Assembly (NCBI RefSeq): GCF_048128805.1
Contig: NC_136001.1
Location: forward strand, 6,082,001 to 6,146,000
Source of the DNA: Centroberyx gerrardi
Taxonomy: Eukaryota; Chordata; Actinopteri; Beryciformes; Berycidae
DNA length: 64,000 nucleotides
Direction: 5' to 3'
Below are positions 1 through 12,284 of the stretch, piece by piece. The notes under the pieces are model-generated. The model did not search any database. It saw nothing but the letters and a program-made list of their open reading frames with translations, and was not told the DNA's origin. Within the stretch, counting starts at the first letter, position 1. The number at the start of each line of letters is the position of its first letter. Made by a program: the position numbers and the translations under genes.

Positions 1-2986
1 AATGGTTTCCAGATGTGCACATATTCGTGGGGGTCAGCATAACAAGTCTTGGATGGATGGTTTGCATATCTGGAGAAGCATGTGATAGGGCTGTGAACAT
101 GATCCACACAAACCTCAAACTTTGGTTTGATGCACACCAACTGAACAGTGGGTGTCAGATAACCTCTTTTTATCTCTGATGTCAATTGGACCTGAAGGGT
201 GTCACCTGGACGCAACTGGACACGGACATCAACATAATGATGTTGATCATCAGTCTCAACTTGAAGAACATCTCCAGAGTCTGGCAGTTGCTTTGTATCA
301 GCTCTCATTATGAGTAACTTAGCATCATCCCATTTTTCTTTGTCAATTGCTGCAACGATGGCTTTCCATGTTGTCAGTGGAACCTCAGTACAGGGACCAC
401 AGTCAGTTACCCTTTTCACCTCTTGATGGATTTGCTTAGTGCCAGCTGAGTAGATCCGTCTTCTCCATGTGAGAGTCATGCAGTTTTTTCCTGGATAGAG
501 TGGTTGGTCCTCCAATTTCAAATCTCTGTACATAATGGGTAAACTGTCTGGAAATATGTTCTTGTTAAAAGGAAATGACACTCTGAAACTGTCTCTTTCT
601 GGCTCTGCGCTAACAATAATTGCTAGCTTTGAGGCATTTTGTTTCTTCATGCTCACTGCATAGTAGATCATCTCAGCCTTTTGTTCAAACTCCTTAGCAG
701 TCCTGATGTCCTGTTCAGATTCATTACACAACATCTCAATGTCTCTTGGAGAGTATTGCACTGGAGTGTCACATAGGAAGTTGTGCAAAAGTCTCTGCAA
801 GACAATGTCGAGGTACCGCCGTATCGGTGAGGATGCTTGTGTGTAAGACTTCACGCTCAGTGAATAGTGCCCAATCTTTGCTTTGGGGGAAGAGTTGGAA
901 CGGATGACATAAGCTTTACCAAAGCACCTTCTGAACTGAGATACCAAGGGCACAAGCTGAGGGTGGATATCATCTGCAGCAACCAAGTCAACTATTTTGT
1001 CTATGTCATTGTCTCTGGCAGCTGACTGGATGTCATTCCACACGTTTGTGAGAATGCAGAAGCTTTTGCTGTTTGATACTTGTATGTCATTTTGTACTTG
1101 TTTGTCATTGTCAACTCTGTGCCTCACATGAAAAGACAGTGGTATGAGTTCTCCATATTTCTCCTCTAATTCTTCAACCTTTTCAGGATCTGGTGCTGCC
1201 TGACATCGAAGGGGTGTGCAGTTCTTGGTGTTTTGTGTATTGATCAAAATGTCTGACACACATGTGTTGAATAATACACTGAGCTCCTCAATCATCAGAT
1301 GGGCTCTCCGCTTCCCTGGTAATCGATCATCATCGGTTTGAGCATAAGCCCAGTCCACAAGTCTAGCCTTTCTTTGGGCTTTTGCAAAACAATAAGCCAC
1401 TGCGACACAGTCTTCTACTGTATCAAACTTGGGGTTCTTCCCATGTCTTCTACAGATGATGTCTTCTGCCTTTTCATAAGACAGCTTTCTGTTAGAGTTG
1501 ATCTGTGATAGCTGAAAGGTGGGCTTTCCAATGATCTGGTTTGTTCCCTTTGCTACTTTGAACATTAATGAAACCACCCTGCGATCATGACCCGACAGAA
1601 GACTCCAGTGTCCAGTGCTCAAGTCTTGGGGGAACATATGGTTGGGTTCTTTCCCTCTTAAGTAATATGTAGAACCACATGTTTTTGCATCCTCATCCAA
1701 TGTATCACCTGGACTCACAAAGCTTGCCACATCTGCAATATGGACTCCCAACTCATATTGGTCTTCAATATCTCTGACACTGATGGCATCATCCAGGTCT
1801 TTTGCTGTGGCTGGATCGACAGTGAAAGTGATTACGTCACGTAGGTCCTGTCTGTGCCTCCTGTCCTTATCTGCCCAGGAAAAATCCTCATTTGATTCAC
1901 ATTCGGCAGGTACAACTTTGAATTCCTCATTCAAAATCCTTAGTCCATCATCCAAAGATCTTCCAATTGGAAGAATATCTATGACATTCCCCAAAGGATA
2001 TAAACATGTGTCTTTCCAGGCAATCACTTGCACCATAAATACATGATTCTGTTTGATGTTTACATCAAGGCTTTGATATGTTACAATCCTCCACTCTCCT
2101 TCAGTATGCTCCCATACTGGAATCAAGTTGTTACTTTTCTTGCTTAACAGTATGCGTATTTTGGGGGCTTTTTTAGTAATAGGTATCATCAACCTTTTGA
2201 TGAATTGGTCCTCAGACTTCTGTTTTCGCTTGCAATGATCTTCATCCTCAAGCATGCACACAAACACACGGGCTGATTCTGCTTTCTTGGTGATGCCTAT
2301 CACCTTACTCTGCAAAGTTCCTTGAGAGAAAGTTGTTTGTAAGACCACTTCATCTCCAGCGAAGGACTTGCCCAAGTTGCTCTTTCCTTTCAGGCCTATG
2401 TGTTGGGTGGGGCTGTCAAATGGTATGACATAACCCGTGTCAAACGACTCCATGACCAACTTTCCTTGTTTGTACATCAGTGGTTGTCTTTTACATAACG
2501 CCAAAAGGTTATCTTTCTCAGGATCAGTGATATTGTATGATGCCTTGCGCTCATCAAAGGCTTCAAATTCCACACTCTTCTTGTCTTTATCTGAACTATA
2601 CTCTGTTTCCATCATATGATCATATTCATCTTTCATCTGTTGAAGAATTGCATCACTGTGCATGTTGCTCTCCTCTACGTGTTCAGACCTTTGAAACCTT
2701 GCAATTTCCTTAACATCGCTTTCAAAGAAATCTTTAGTAAGATGATTTGGTCCAACACTGTTATTGTTGATGCAGTGGTCTATGTAGCTCTTCCATATTC
2801 TTGAACATTTCCCAAAGCAGCAGAGGGCAGCAGCATCTCCAACCACAACCACCTGGGACTGAGCCCTGGTCATGGCAGTGTTGAGCACACGGGCATCGTT
2901 GAACAGCTCCAGACCAGGCAAGTGAGATGATTTTAGGCTGTCACGTGTTTGAACAGCTGTCAGTATAACTGCCCTGAACTGTTTGC
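1..2986 (-). CDS. helz2: helz2 large exon: end of helicase 1 and RNB ribonuclease domain
   Basis: Open for about 995 codons from the acceptor at 2987 to the window edge, without a stop. It begins GKQFRAVILTAVQTRD, passes helicase motif VI, then a linker of about 230 residues. The RNB signature follows at about 1815-1725 on the minus strand: TVDPATAKDLDDAISV and LGVHIADVASFVSPGD. The acidic set D-x6-D-x-DD is kept, as in active RNase II/R and Dis3. The later segment (LSTGHWSLLSGHDRRVVSL and AEDIICRRHGKNP) also fits the RNB fold. One very long exon here is typical of HELZ2. Nuclease activity is an inference from residues only. Confidence 0.88.
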
Positions 2987-5900
2987 CTGTTGACAAATCA
3001 AGACAAATTTCAGAATGCAAAATGGCAAGAAAACAGATATTAATGTTGATATCGATACAATATTTGAATAGTCAAACAAGTCACCATTTTGAGCCTAGTC
3101 TTGCTTGGTTTCTGATACAATGGTGCAGTGAAGCAAGTTTCAAAACAATAGTCCAAAATTACCTTGCACATTTGCAATATTCTCAGCTTTGACGTGAGCA
3201 AGGCCTTTTTTCGCAAGTGCTGTCCTAATTTGCCGAACCTGTGAGAAAACCATCAAAAACATTAGAGATAAGCTTGAAGTAAGTAAACTTTTACAACTCT
3301 TACCATCCTATGTGTGTTTATTAGCATCATACAGAAACTTGAGCAACTTATTATTGATGTAATTAGTATTTTTATGTCATTCCAATGATAACTGGAGTCA
3401 AAACTAAAAAGAGTCCTAATTTACCTGACATCCCTCTGACAGAACACAGATTGAGCTTCCGTCCTTGGTCCCCCAGGTGGATGGCCAGTGTTGGAGAATG
3501 TCTTGCACTATTTCAACAACTTTGGCAACCTCTTCCTTATTAAACCATGACATGGAAACCTTGTCCAAGTGGCACTCTCCTCTAACATGGTGGAACTTTA
3601 GGGAGTGGCCATTTGGATGAGCTGGAACATTTCCGACAGCCTTGATAACATCATTCTTGCCAACATAGAACTGAGTGGATACAAACTCGACGATTTCTTT
3701 GGTTGAGCGGTAGTTTTCATTGAAAATGATTCTACTCTTCTGGGCAGCATCACACTTTTGGCCTTGATAGTAGTGGAACAACCGATTGAGAAGGGTATGA
3801 TTGGAGCGCTGGTGATCCTCCACCGAGAAAAGCTTGGGTCCCATCTGCATGTGATCTCCAGCTAAAACAACTCTGGTGTTTGGCCCGGCTAGAGCAAGGG
3901 GTATCAAGGCTTCACATTCTAGCATCTGGGAGGCTTCGTCAATTAGAATGTGGGTGAAGTACCCATCAGGGAGCTTTAGGTCATGAAAATGTCTTGCCAT
4001 TGCTGTGGTAGTTATGACTATTTTGTGTTGATCCAGGGCAGGCTTTGTGGGAGGCAGAAAACGCTGTCCATCTTTTGAAAGAAGGCAATATTCCTTAGTA
4101 ATCTCATCTGTGGTAGATAAAGAAGTCCCTTGCTTGTTTGCCTTAATTCGAATTGGCCTCATTTCTTGGTGTCCTTTTTTGATGAATGGATGGAAGTGAT
4201 CTCTGACGTACAGATCTGCAGAACTAAAAGGAACAAAAATGTCACTGATGAAACTATATGTTGGCATCACTAAATTACAATTAATAGTTCTTTGTGCCAG
4301 TACAATCTGACAGACGAGAAGATTAGCACTGGGAAAGCAAAACTTAAAAGATTATATTATTAGTGTTATAGGTGTTGTTGAATAAATAATTCAATATATG
4401 AATAAACAGACACATATATAACATTTATTTATTTATTTACCTATTCATCCATTATTTCATTTATTTATTTCAGTGTCACAAGATGTGGTGTGTGCAATGA
4501 AATAAATATATCTGTCAATCATCCATCAATGCCAGTGGGTGGGCTCTATTGAGATTTTGCATGATATAGTGGGAGATATGTTCAGATTATCAGACAAAAT
4601 GGATATGGTCATTCTTCTGATTTCTTAGATCAAGTGGAGGGTTTCTCTGAAGCAACTGCAATGATAATGTACATTGTGCAATATTTAATTGTTCATGCCA
4701 CACCTTCCAAGACTGAAGTAAATAAATGAACATAAATAATAAAATAGTATAGATTTTATTGATTTGCTATTTAAAATTAAATAATCTATTTGAAAATGCA
4801 TTTATTTATTTATACTGACAATTTAATTAATTCTTCAAATATTTATCTAATTTAGTCCAAATTAACATGGGTATTAATGACAAATACCTGTTGGTGTAGG
4901 TGCAGATCAGCACTTTGTTTTGAGGCTGCTTAGTCAGCTCTCTGGCTGCTGTAGCAAGGGTGAATGTTTTCCCAGTTCCAAATGGTCCATAAATGAGGAG
5001 TGGTGCCACAGCTTCACTGACATCTGAATCCCCTGTGATAAAACCAATTGCTGACTGCTGCTTTGCATTCAGCTTGTCATATGGGATGTCATTCACAGGA
5101 ACTCCACAGTTCTTCAGGTCTGGTAACACTCTTTTTGTATCTGGAAGGAGATCTACAGCCTTGTGCATCTGGCAGAACCTGTGACGGTTCAGCTGAAACT
5201 GCACCTCCATTTGATGTGTTTCATCGCGTTTGAGAGAAAGGTCTGAGCAGCATCTTTTGGAAAGTTGCAAATGTATTTTGTTCTCAGTAGTGGTGTGTTG
5301 TAGGATGGTGGCTTCATAGACCTTGCAGTTTTGACTTGAAGATAGTGGTGCTATAAGACCGGACTGGATGCTTTGCCTCAGCGCCAATCCCTCTGGGGTG
5401 TCTGGCGTGAGATTACAAGGAACCGAGACGGCACAGTACAGTTCTCCCTGAGGAGCGATGTCAAATTGTTGACATTGCAGAGTGGTCGACAGAGTAATTT
5501 CTCCACAAACATTTAGTCTAAAGTAAATAAGAAAAAACAAAAAACAAAATTAATAATTTGTTTTTTACCAAATGCGTGCAAATACCAAACATTGTGAAAG
5601 GAAAAGCATCATTGATAATCATCATATTACCTTGAGACAACCTGGTCCTCTGCCCGTTCCTCACTGTAGAGGAAGTTGTGCATTCTTTCTTTGTAGTTCC
5701 CGGGATTCAGAGCTGTTTGTCTGTCGTTGATGGGTTTATACAGAAAGCTAATCTGAGGAGGCTTGTACTCCTTTAACAGCTCTTCCTGTTTTTCTGTCCT
5801 GGTTGAACACGGGATGATAGCCCTGTTCCCTCGATGCCAGCGCTCAACACTTTCGGAGGAGGTTCTGCCGTTCACAGTTGGTTCTTCAATGTTAACCGAC

Positions 5901-8900
5901 GACGGCTGTCCTACTCTTACCTTGATCTTCCGTAAGAGTACCGGTCTCATGTCAAAATCCAGCACCAACCACTGTTCATACACACCCAGGTTGATGGACG
6001 TGAAAGACACAGTGATGCCGCAGGTCGTGTTTGAGTTTTGGAGGCGTTCACCTGAGAGGTAGGTGCAGGGCTCTGAACTGATTTCACCGAGGGAGAATGA
6101 AGCTCCTGGTTCCTGCTTCAGCAGTGCCACGTGCACAAGTGGTCTCTGTTGCACATAAAAGTGGTAATCAGCCTACTATGATAAAACCAGAGGTGTGACC
6201 AAGTCAACTTTGCTTGAGTCCCAAGTCAGTCTCAAGTCTTGAGGCACAAGTCTCAAGTCAAGTCCCAAGTCTAAATGTAGATTACCAAGTCAAGTCCATG
6301 TGATTAATGTCAAGTCTCAAGTCTAAATGTAGAACACCAAGTCAAGTCAGAACAAATAAAGAGTCCAGTATCAATTTAATATCTTAAAGAAAACTAAATA
6401 TCTAGGACTTTTCAATGCAATATGGGTTTAAATATAGGATAAAAACTTGGAGCATCATGAGTTTGATTTCTATAATCAGTTTCAACTTCAATAAATTAAA
6501 TCATTCCATACAAATTCAGAAAACAGAATTTAAATTCAGTCGTCTGCTGGAACAAATCTCATCACTTTCAATCTAAGTCATTTACACAAACACAAGATCT
6601 CAAGTCAAGACTTTAGAAACCTTTTCAAGTCATCAAAGTACAAGTCAAGTCAAGTCTAAAGTCCAAGTCATGTGACTCGAGTCCCCACCTCTGGATAAAA
6701 CTGTAAGGTTTTTGACATAAACTCTTTGGTGACGAGTTAATTTTTTCCTCAACTCATGGAGATGAACCAAAACCAAAAGATTGCGATGATTTTGTGAACA
6801 TTATACCTACACATTCCAACAGTACAAGGTCGCCACTGGATGTGTTTACACAGAGTGAATCAAATCCATTACACCAGCTCATGGGGCACGTACCACACAA
6901 CAACTTTTGTAGTCACGGGTCACCAACAAAGTATTCTCTACATAATTGGCAGGGGGGTCTGGGGGTCCTCCCCCAGAAAAAAAATAGTAATTTAAAACAA
7001 ATTTCCTGCATTTCTACACCACCTAACCTCTTGGATTAAGTCAAGAAACAGCAACCCTGTATAATGTTAACCAAAAATGTAAAATTATGTTATATTACTA
7101 GATTTCAGCATTGAGGTGCTTACATTCATGACTTTGCATAGGCATACTAACCTAAAAACCTATTATGGAATCGCGAGAAAGTTTCAGAGCGACAGAGACA
7201 CAGAGCGTCCCCGTAACCATAGTAACTCACTCTCACTCCCGCCTGCGTGCGCACGGCGCGAGAGGAGAGGGAGAGACGCAGAAGAGCCGCTGACTGAGAT
7301 TACTCTTAACAACATGCATGGGAATAAATTAGGCCTACAATATAATAGATTTGTGTATATTTCTTCTCGCTTTCCCCCGATGGTCTGAATAACTCTCTGC
7401 TGCACGGTGCTGCTCTGTCTCGTCTGTCCGTGCGCTGTCAGTGTCTCTTTTCGCGCCGCGACGTTATCAGTGATGAATTTGTTTTTCACTGCGTGAGAAA
7501 ATGGACTTGTGGCGTGACAGCGTGTGCAAGTGTCAATTGCGTGAGTCTCACGGTCAATGCGTGAGAGTTGGCAGCCCTGGCGTCTCCATTGGCTTGTGCG
7601 ACGCACGCGAGCATAGACTTTAAAGCCTTGTTTGAGTGAGGCAGGCAGACGAGACGTTCAACTAACATCAAGGTTAAGAAATGGTATGGTCCACTTTAGG
7701 GGTGTCTGAAATCGTATTACAAGATTCTTCTAGGCATGAATATGGGAAATATATTGTAATATTTACGATTACAAGTAAGAAGGATATATAAATATTTCGA
7801 CCCCCCCGACCTGCTGTTTTTACCTCTTTTGGGGGGGTCCAAGTCTTAATTAGGGGGGTCAGACCCCCCCAATCCCCCCCGTAATTCGAACCGTGTGTTT
7901 ACATGCACGGAGTATTGGCCATACTCTGGTTAAGGTCTTATTCAGGTTAATCTGTTTACATGAACCTTTGATACCCTGCGATTGATTCTCCCTGTTGCTA
8001 TGAATGAACCAGTTAAGAGAATATTCCTGTCTACCTGTAGTGTCCCATCCACCAGCAAAAAAGTATGAAAAGGTTTGGCTGCCAGCTACCTTCTTTGACT
8101 GAGCAGTAGTAGCTTACTTCTAATGGAGGGACTGTTACAGCTGCAGCCCCAACACTTATGTGCTCTGAAGAGGAGATGGAATAAGTCCAGAGAGCCTGGT
8201 GGCTTTTAGAAATAAAGCATGATATTTTTCTGTGCATTAACAGGCCCTAACCTAAAATTAGTTGTGGATATGAATAAGTACATTTGGTTGCTTCATAATA
8301 AAAATCTCAGCAAATACTTTTATTAAATTGATATTTTTATAATTTCCAAATAACACACACACACCATGATTATATTGATAGTAACCTAAATATCCAAATT
8401 AATGATCACTTAAGATATAATCTGGCAGTGGGAAATGCCAAACAAATAAAAAATCATTAGGCCATTAATCTGTATATCTGTGTTGGATTTTGCTGTCTGC
8501 ATGGAATAACCATACGAACAATTTTCTCTCAAATGAAGTTGATATTAGGCAATAGTTTTAGTTCGTTACACATACAAATGAAACAAACTGGGCAGGACAA
8601 TACAGAGGCCAACATGAATTTAAAGTCCCAGTAACAAATTATGATGTTGAATTTTCCTCAAGAGGCTAGAGGCAATGTAGAAAACACATCTAAGCCAATT
8701 TCTAGTGAAGACAAAATAGACCTCAGTCATAAATTCAAATAATGCATCCTCTCCTATCATTCATAATCTAACCATGTTGAAGTTGTTTATGGGCCAGTAT
8801 ACCTTTAAGTAGCCTAGTTGACTTGTTTACAGATCATTAATCAAAAGACCAAACATGTCAAATCTTTTTTATGAAATCTACATTCTAGGTGTATTTCATT

Positions 8901-11900
8901 TAGGCAACAGCCAATGGCTCAAAACAATGTTTTAGATTTAAAGGTAAGTGCTGTTTTAAAATGAATGCATGATAAGAACCCACACAGCCCCATCTGAAAA
9001 TGACTAAAATCTCCCATGTATCTTTTGACTTGTCTGAAGAACTTATCACAGCTGACTTCAGACAGCTAGCTCTTATTCACAGACATAAATGGAAAAGCAA
9101 CTTCCCCAACTTATAAAAATGAGAATTTATCTTTACCTCTGTGTTGACATGGAAATTCCATTGCCGTTTTGCATCTGTCTGCTCACACTCCACGAATAAC
9201 TCTTCATCACAAGCGACACTGACATCATCAACTTGTTCTGACATCTGCTCAACAAATCAAATAGTTAATTACAATATTATGAATCAGAATGGATACATGA
9301 TGTGTAAATGAATAATAAATTCAGCCAACTATTCATTTGTAATATTTCCAAAATTCTGCTGTATTTAGTCTGTAACCAACAGCTCCTGCAAAATTACAAA
9401 TCAATATAATTTTCTCTCATATTTAGGATATATTCTTAAATTACACCAATAGATCTGCATCTCCGGGGGCGTCGTGGTGGCTTAGTTGGCTAAGGCTAAG
9501 GTGCCTACCGTGTACCCACAATGCCTTGCGTTCAAATCCAGCCTGGGATCTTTATCACGTCATCCCCTCTCTCTATACTGTAGTCTATCAAATAAAGCAA
9601 AAGCAAGATTATTTTTGGCCATTTTTGGCTTTATTTGATAGTCTACAGTAGAGTAAGAGGGGGGATTTTATTTATTCACTTTATAGAAACTACTATCCTG
9701 TTTTATTTTTTCCCTCCTATTTTTATGCTTTGTATGCTGTATAAATGTACTCATGTATCGTCTTTTTGAGTGTCGGTTTGTGCCTGGCAGCACAACAATG
9801 TTCTCTTTGTGAGATGATGAAGTTTACCTTGACCTTGACAGAGACTGGGAGAGAGAGATGGGGGAGGACATGCGATAAAGGTCCCAGGCTGATTCAAACC
9901 TAAGGCATTGTGGGTACACGGTATGCACTTCAGCCAAGAACCACAAGGACGCCCCGCCTCTTAAAAAAAAACACCCAAACCCCCCCCCCAAAAGATTAGA
10001 GCCTCGTACTTACAATGTATACTTCGTTGCTGCTGTTTTTGTATTCCTCCAAGAGCCTTTCACCGTAGGACATGAGGCCTTGGGTTTCAATATTATGTCT
10101 GATCTCCTTTTCTTCTTTGGCACGCATCAGCCACTCCTGCAGTTCCTCCTTAGAGTGAGCTTTCACACAGTTGTTGCCGTACTCACAGGTTTCTGGCCTA
10201 GGAAGAAATGTTGTGCAAGTTGTACAGTGGCACATTCGGAAAAATGTTGAAGCATACCTCCGGGCATTTTCAACCTGGACCCTATTTTCCCATCCTTTTT
10301 TCATCACACCAATTGATTCTGACCAAAATCTTGTCAATTGCTTCACTATAGAGCTACTTATGTCCTGGTTCTTCAATACAGTCGTATAGGGCCAAAGGGG
10401 ACTCCTAAAATCAACTACAAAAACACCCAAAGCATGTCTTTTTCAACACATTGATTGTTTGCTGTGTAACGAGACATGTTGGTAAAAAGATGTAAAGGAA
10501 AATTATCTTAAGTCATGCATTTCTCTGACAGAGAAATTTTCCTTTGCCATTGCTTTAGCACTTCCTTGTTACAGTTTTGGTGTTACCTTTGTCACTACTT
10601 TCGCACTTTCTTGTTTCCTGTTTGCCTGTCTACATGCACCGCTGTGTGAAAGTAGAGCAAAATAAACAGTGAAAGTTGTCAGGTCATGGATAAACTGAAA
10701 ATTTAATTAAATGTCTTATTAGAGTGAGAAATCAATATGTTGAAAAAGACATGCTTTGGGTGCTTTTGATTTTCTTGAGTGTCCATTGGCCCATTAGGAC
10801 TGTAGTTGACGTAAGCGTAGGTCTATAGTGAAGCAATTGATGAGATTTTGGTCCAGGTTGAAAAGGGCCGTGGTTATCATTTCAAGGTGCATAAATGTAT
10901 ATGGTGGAAAAACATTCAGAATTGTTTACCTCTCACACAGCCAGAACTCTGCTCGGCGGTTGTGGGGAGGCGGCCGACCTCTCCACTTGATGGTGGTGTC
11001 CTCAGAGATCATCTGGTTATGCTCCAAGGAGGCGCAGTGCTTGAAGAAGCTCTCCGGGGAGGGCAAGACCAGGAAGCAGGCTTTGCAGTATATGGTGACC
11101 TGTCTGGGTCCAGTCCACTGCTGCTGGCTCAGCTGAAGGAGTTCCGGTCGAACCGAGAGCCCGCGCCTCTCTGCCTTCCACACTGCCATCTCCACCTCAC
11201 TGTGGGCAGACTGGCACTGGCTGGCCTCGTGCCAACAGGGTTTACTTTCCCTAACATGACTGCAGTACTCAAATCTGCAGTCTGGGGGAACAGGGCGCAC
11301 CTGGCTGTAGACTTCCTTTCCTTGACTGTCCCATAAGTGATGGACTAAAACTGGGTCCCAGGCGTGTGCTGCATCTGCTGAACAAGTGTCATTCCACCTT
11401 TTAACTGTTATTTTTTGTGGACTACCAAGAAAACAATCTTTACAGAGCTTGAGGAATTCACCTGAAAACTCTTGGAATATGTTTTCAGCGTCGTTTTCTG
11501 GTTGCCTCAAATCAGGTTCAGACAGAAGTTTGATTAACTTGTTGTTATCTATGTTCATGTCTCTAACAAAGTTCCACACAATGGCCTCTTCACTGCTCCT
11601 AGCAAATGTGCATTCCTGCCCATGTCTTCCACAACCAGAGCCCTCTGAAAAGAACATACACTCTTGGTAAAGGACATTTCGGCCACAGTTTCTGAACGTA
11701 GGCCGGTGGGAGACAGGCCTCCATTGGTTGGAGCCCTTGTCTTTGGCTAAAAGCAGCTCTCTACTGCATTGGTGACTGACTGACTTAACTGTGTATGTTA
11801 TTTCTTTCTCCTGGACAGAGCACTGAGAACACACAGCTTTCAAGTCTAACGCTGCTAAGAGGTCATCCAGAGATTCAACTTTTTTGAGTTGAGTAGAACT

Positions 11901-12284
11901 TCTCTCAGACTGAGCTATGAGTTTACAAATAGATAAGTGGTCTAATCGCTGACACTTTTCAAAGTTCCACACTTCAGCTTCCTCAGTACTTCTGGCAAAG
12001 GTACACCGGTTCTTGTGTTTTGCGCAACCAAAGCCCTCCTTATAGAACCAGCATACGACATATTGACTTGGGTTTGGAAATTCAGGACGTCTAGAAACAG
12101 GCCTCCATTTGCTACCGGCTTTGGTTTTGCAGATCAGAAGATTACGTGCACACTGGTGGTAGACTGATTTTAGTGTGTAAGCGATTTCATTCTCTCTGAC
12201 AGAGCATTCAGAGCATACAAGTTTGAGGTTATGCTTCGATAAAAGCGGGGTCAGTGTGGACACACTAGTCCATGTCGTTGACAT
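1..12284 (-). CDS. helz2: helz2: helicase with zinc finger 2, N-terminal ~2,217 residues (3' part outside window)
   Basis: Multi-exon gene read on the minus strand. Coding exons are 12284-10930, 10197-10014, 9244-9137, 6145-5631, 5517-4888, 4223-3425, 3238-3163 and 2986-1; every junction has GT/AG and the phases agree. The ATG at 12284 is preceded in frame by TAG. Domain order is CCCH-type zinc-finger repeats, a UPF1-like superfamily 1 helicase (Walker A GPFGTGKT, motif II IDEAS, NYRS, and TAMTRAQSQVVVVGD), then an RNB ribonuclease domain, still open at the window edge. This order is that of HELZ2 (PRIC285), a nuclear co-activator of PPARs and an interferon-stimulated gene in vertebrates. The second helicase expected for the family lies beyond the left edge. 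The alternatives HELZ and UPF1 lack an RNB domain. Intron 6146-9136 carries inserted repeats. Confidence 0.92.
3163..5517 (-). CDS. helz2: helz2 exons coding the first helicase core
   Basis: Exons 5517-4888, 4223-3425 and 3238-3163 code a superfamily 1B helicase. The Walker A loop GPFGTGKTFTLATAAREL is about 50 residues before the end of the first exon. The join TYTN|SSADLYVRDHF is in frame. Motif II is IDEASQM, motif III lies in AGDHMQMGP, and motif IV includes NENYRS. The third exon carries VRQIRTALAKKGLAHV. The last conserved motif (NTAMTRAQSQVVVVGD) is at the start of exon 2986-1. All ATPase motifs appear intact, so helicase activity is plausible. The 664-bp intron 4224-4887 is AT-rich, with many ATTT repeats and no further exon. 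Confidence 0.9.
6188..6693. mobile_element. hAT-type non-autonomous element rich in AAGTC repeats
   Basis: A 506-bp element in a helz2 intron. It starts CAGAGGTGTGACCAAGTC and its other end, reverse-complemented, starts CAGAGGTGGGGACTCGAGTC. Both sides carry the same 8-bp target duplication GATAAAAC (6180-6187 and 6694-6701), diagnostic of hAT elements. Inside, CAAGTC/AAGTCTC words recur dozens of times in two blocks (about 6195-6360 and 6580-6675) around an AT-rich core. No transposase ORF. Confidence 0.85.
6930..7890. repeat. Probable interspersed repeat with G-rich ends
   Basis: The left end has AATTGGCAGGGGGGTCTGGG. Near 7800-7885 come several runs of six to eight C or G, ending CCCCCCGTAATTCG. 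Read in reverse, the right end resembles the left, so this looks like a terminal-inverted-repeat element, but I see no clean target duplication. The middle (about 7180-7660) is GC-rich and CpG-rich, unlike its flanks. It lies in a helz2 intron. Flanking DNA up to 9130 holds no exon that I can find. Confidence 0.35.
9464..9600 (+). repeat. tRNA-like SINE copy (plus orientation)
   Basis: A tRNA-like head (GGCTTAGTTGGCTAAGG as A-box region, GTTCAAATCC as B box) is followed by a pyrimidine-rich body and a GTAGTCTATCAAATAAAGC tail. Not a working tRNA gene: the stems do not pair. A second copy in the opposite direction follows at once. Confidence 0.65.
9615..9957 (-). repeat. tRNA-like SINE copy (minus orientation), interrupted by a LINE 3' fragment
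   Basis: Mirror image of the neighbouring SINE: GCTTTATTTGATAGTCTACAG near 9631 and the tRNA-like head, read in reverse, ending at 9957 (CCGTGTACCCACAATGCCTT shared by both copies). About 9660-9838 is foreign to the SINE and ends ATGAAGTTTACCTTGACCTT, resembling the 3' end of a LINE. Confidence 0.55.
10930..12284 (-). CDS. helz2: helz2 coding exon 1: tandem zinc-finger repeats
   Basis: This 452-residue exon holds three related cysteine/histidine units. Units 1 (about residues 24-110) and 2 (about 150-245) are clearly homologous: each starts CSxCSV, runs through WRPVS.RP.F and ends C-TFARS-EEA-VWNF. Unit 3 (about 278-380, CKDCFLG to CQSAHSEVE) is more diverged. A C2H2-like CKACF...H...H follows. 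A final CCCH finger is split by the next intron: FWLCER joins PETCEYGNNCVKAH of exon 10197-10014. The donor is GAGAG|GTAAAC. The repeats imply internal duplication, and in the family this region is thought to contact nucleic acid or partner proteins. Confidence 0.88.

Noticed and set aside
6230-6675. CRISPR-like array of short repeats (AAGTC words)
   Set aside because: Repeats are irregular, without spacers, and lie inside a hAT-type element in a eukaryotic intron.
9471-9550. tRNA gene
   Set aside because: A and B boxes are present but the cloverleaf does not pair and a SINE body follows.
10848-11336. Plus-strand ORFs of 102 and 162 aa
   Set aside because: Shadows of the helz2 zinc-finger exon on the other strand, which has clear homology and splice sites.
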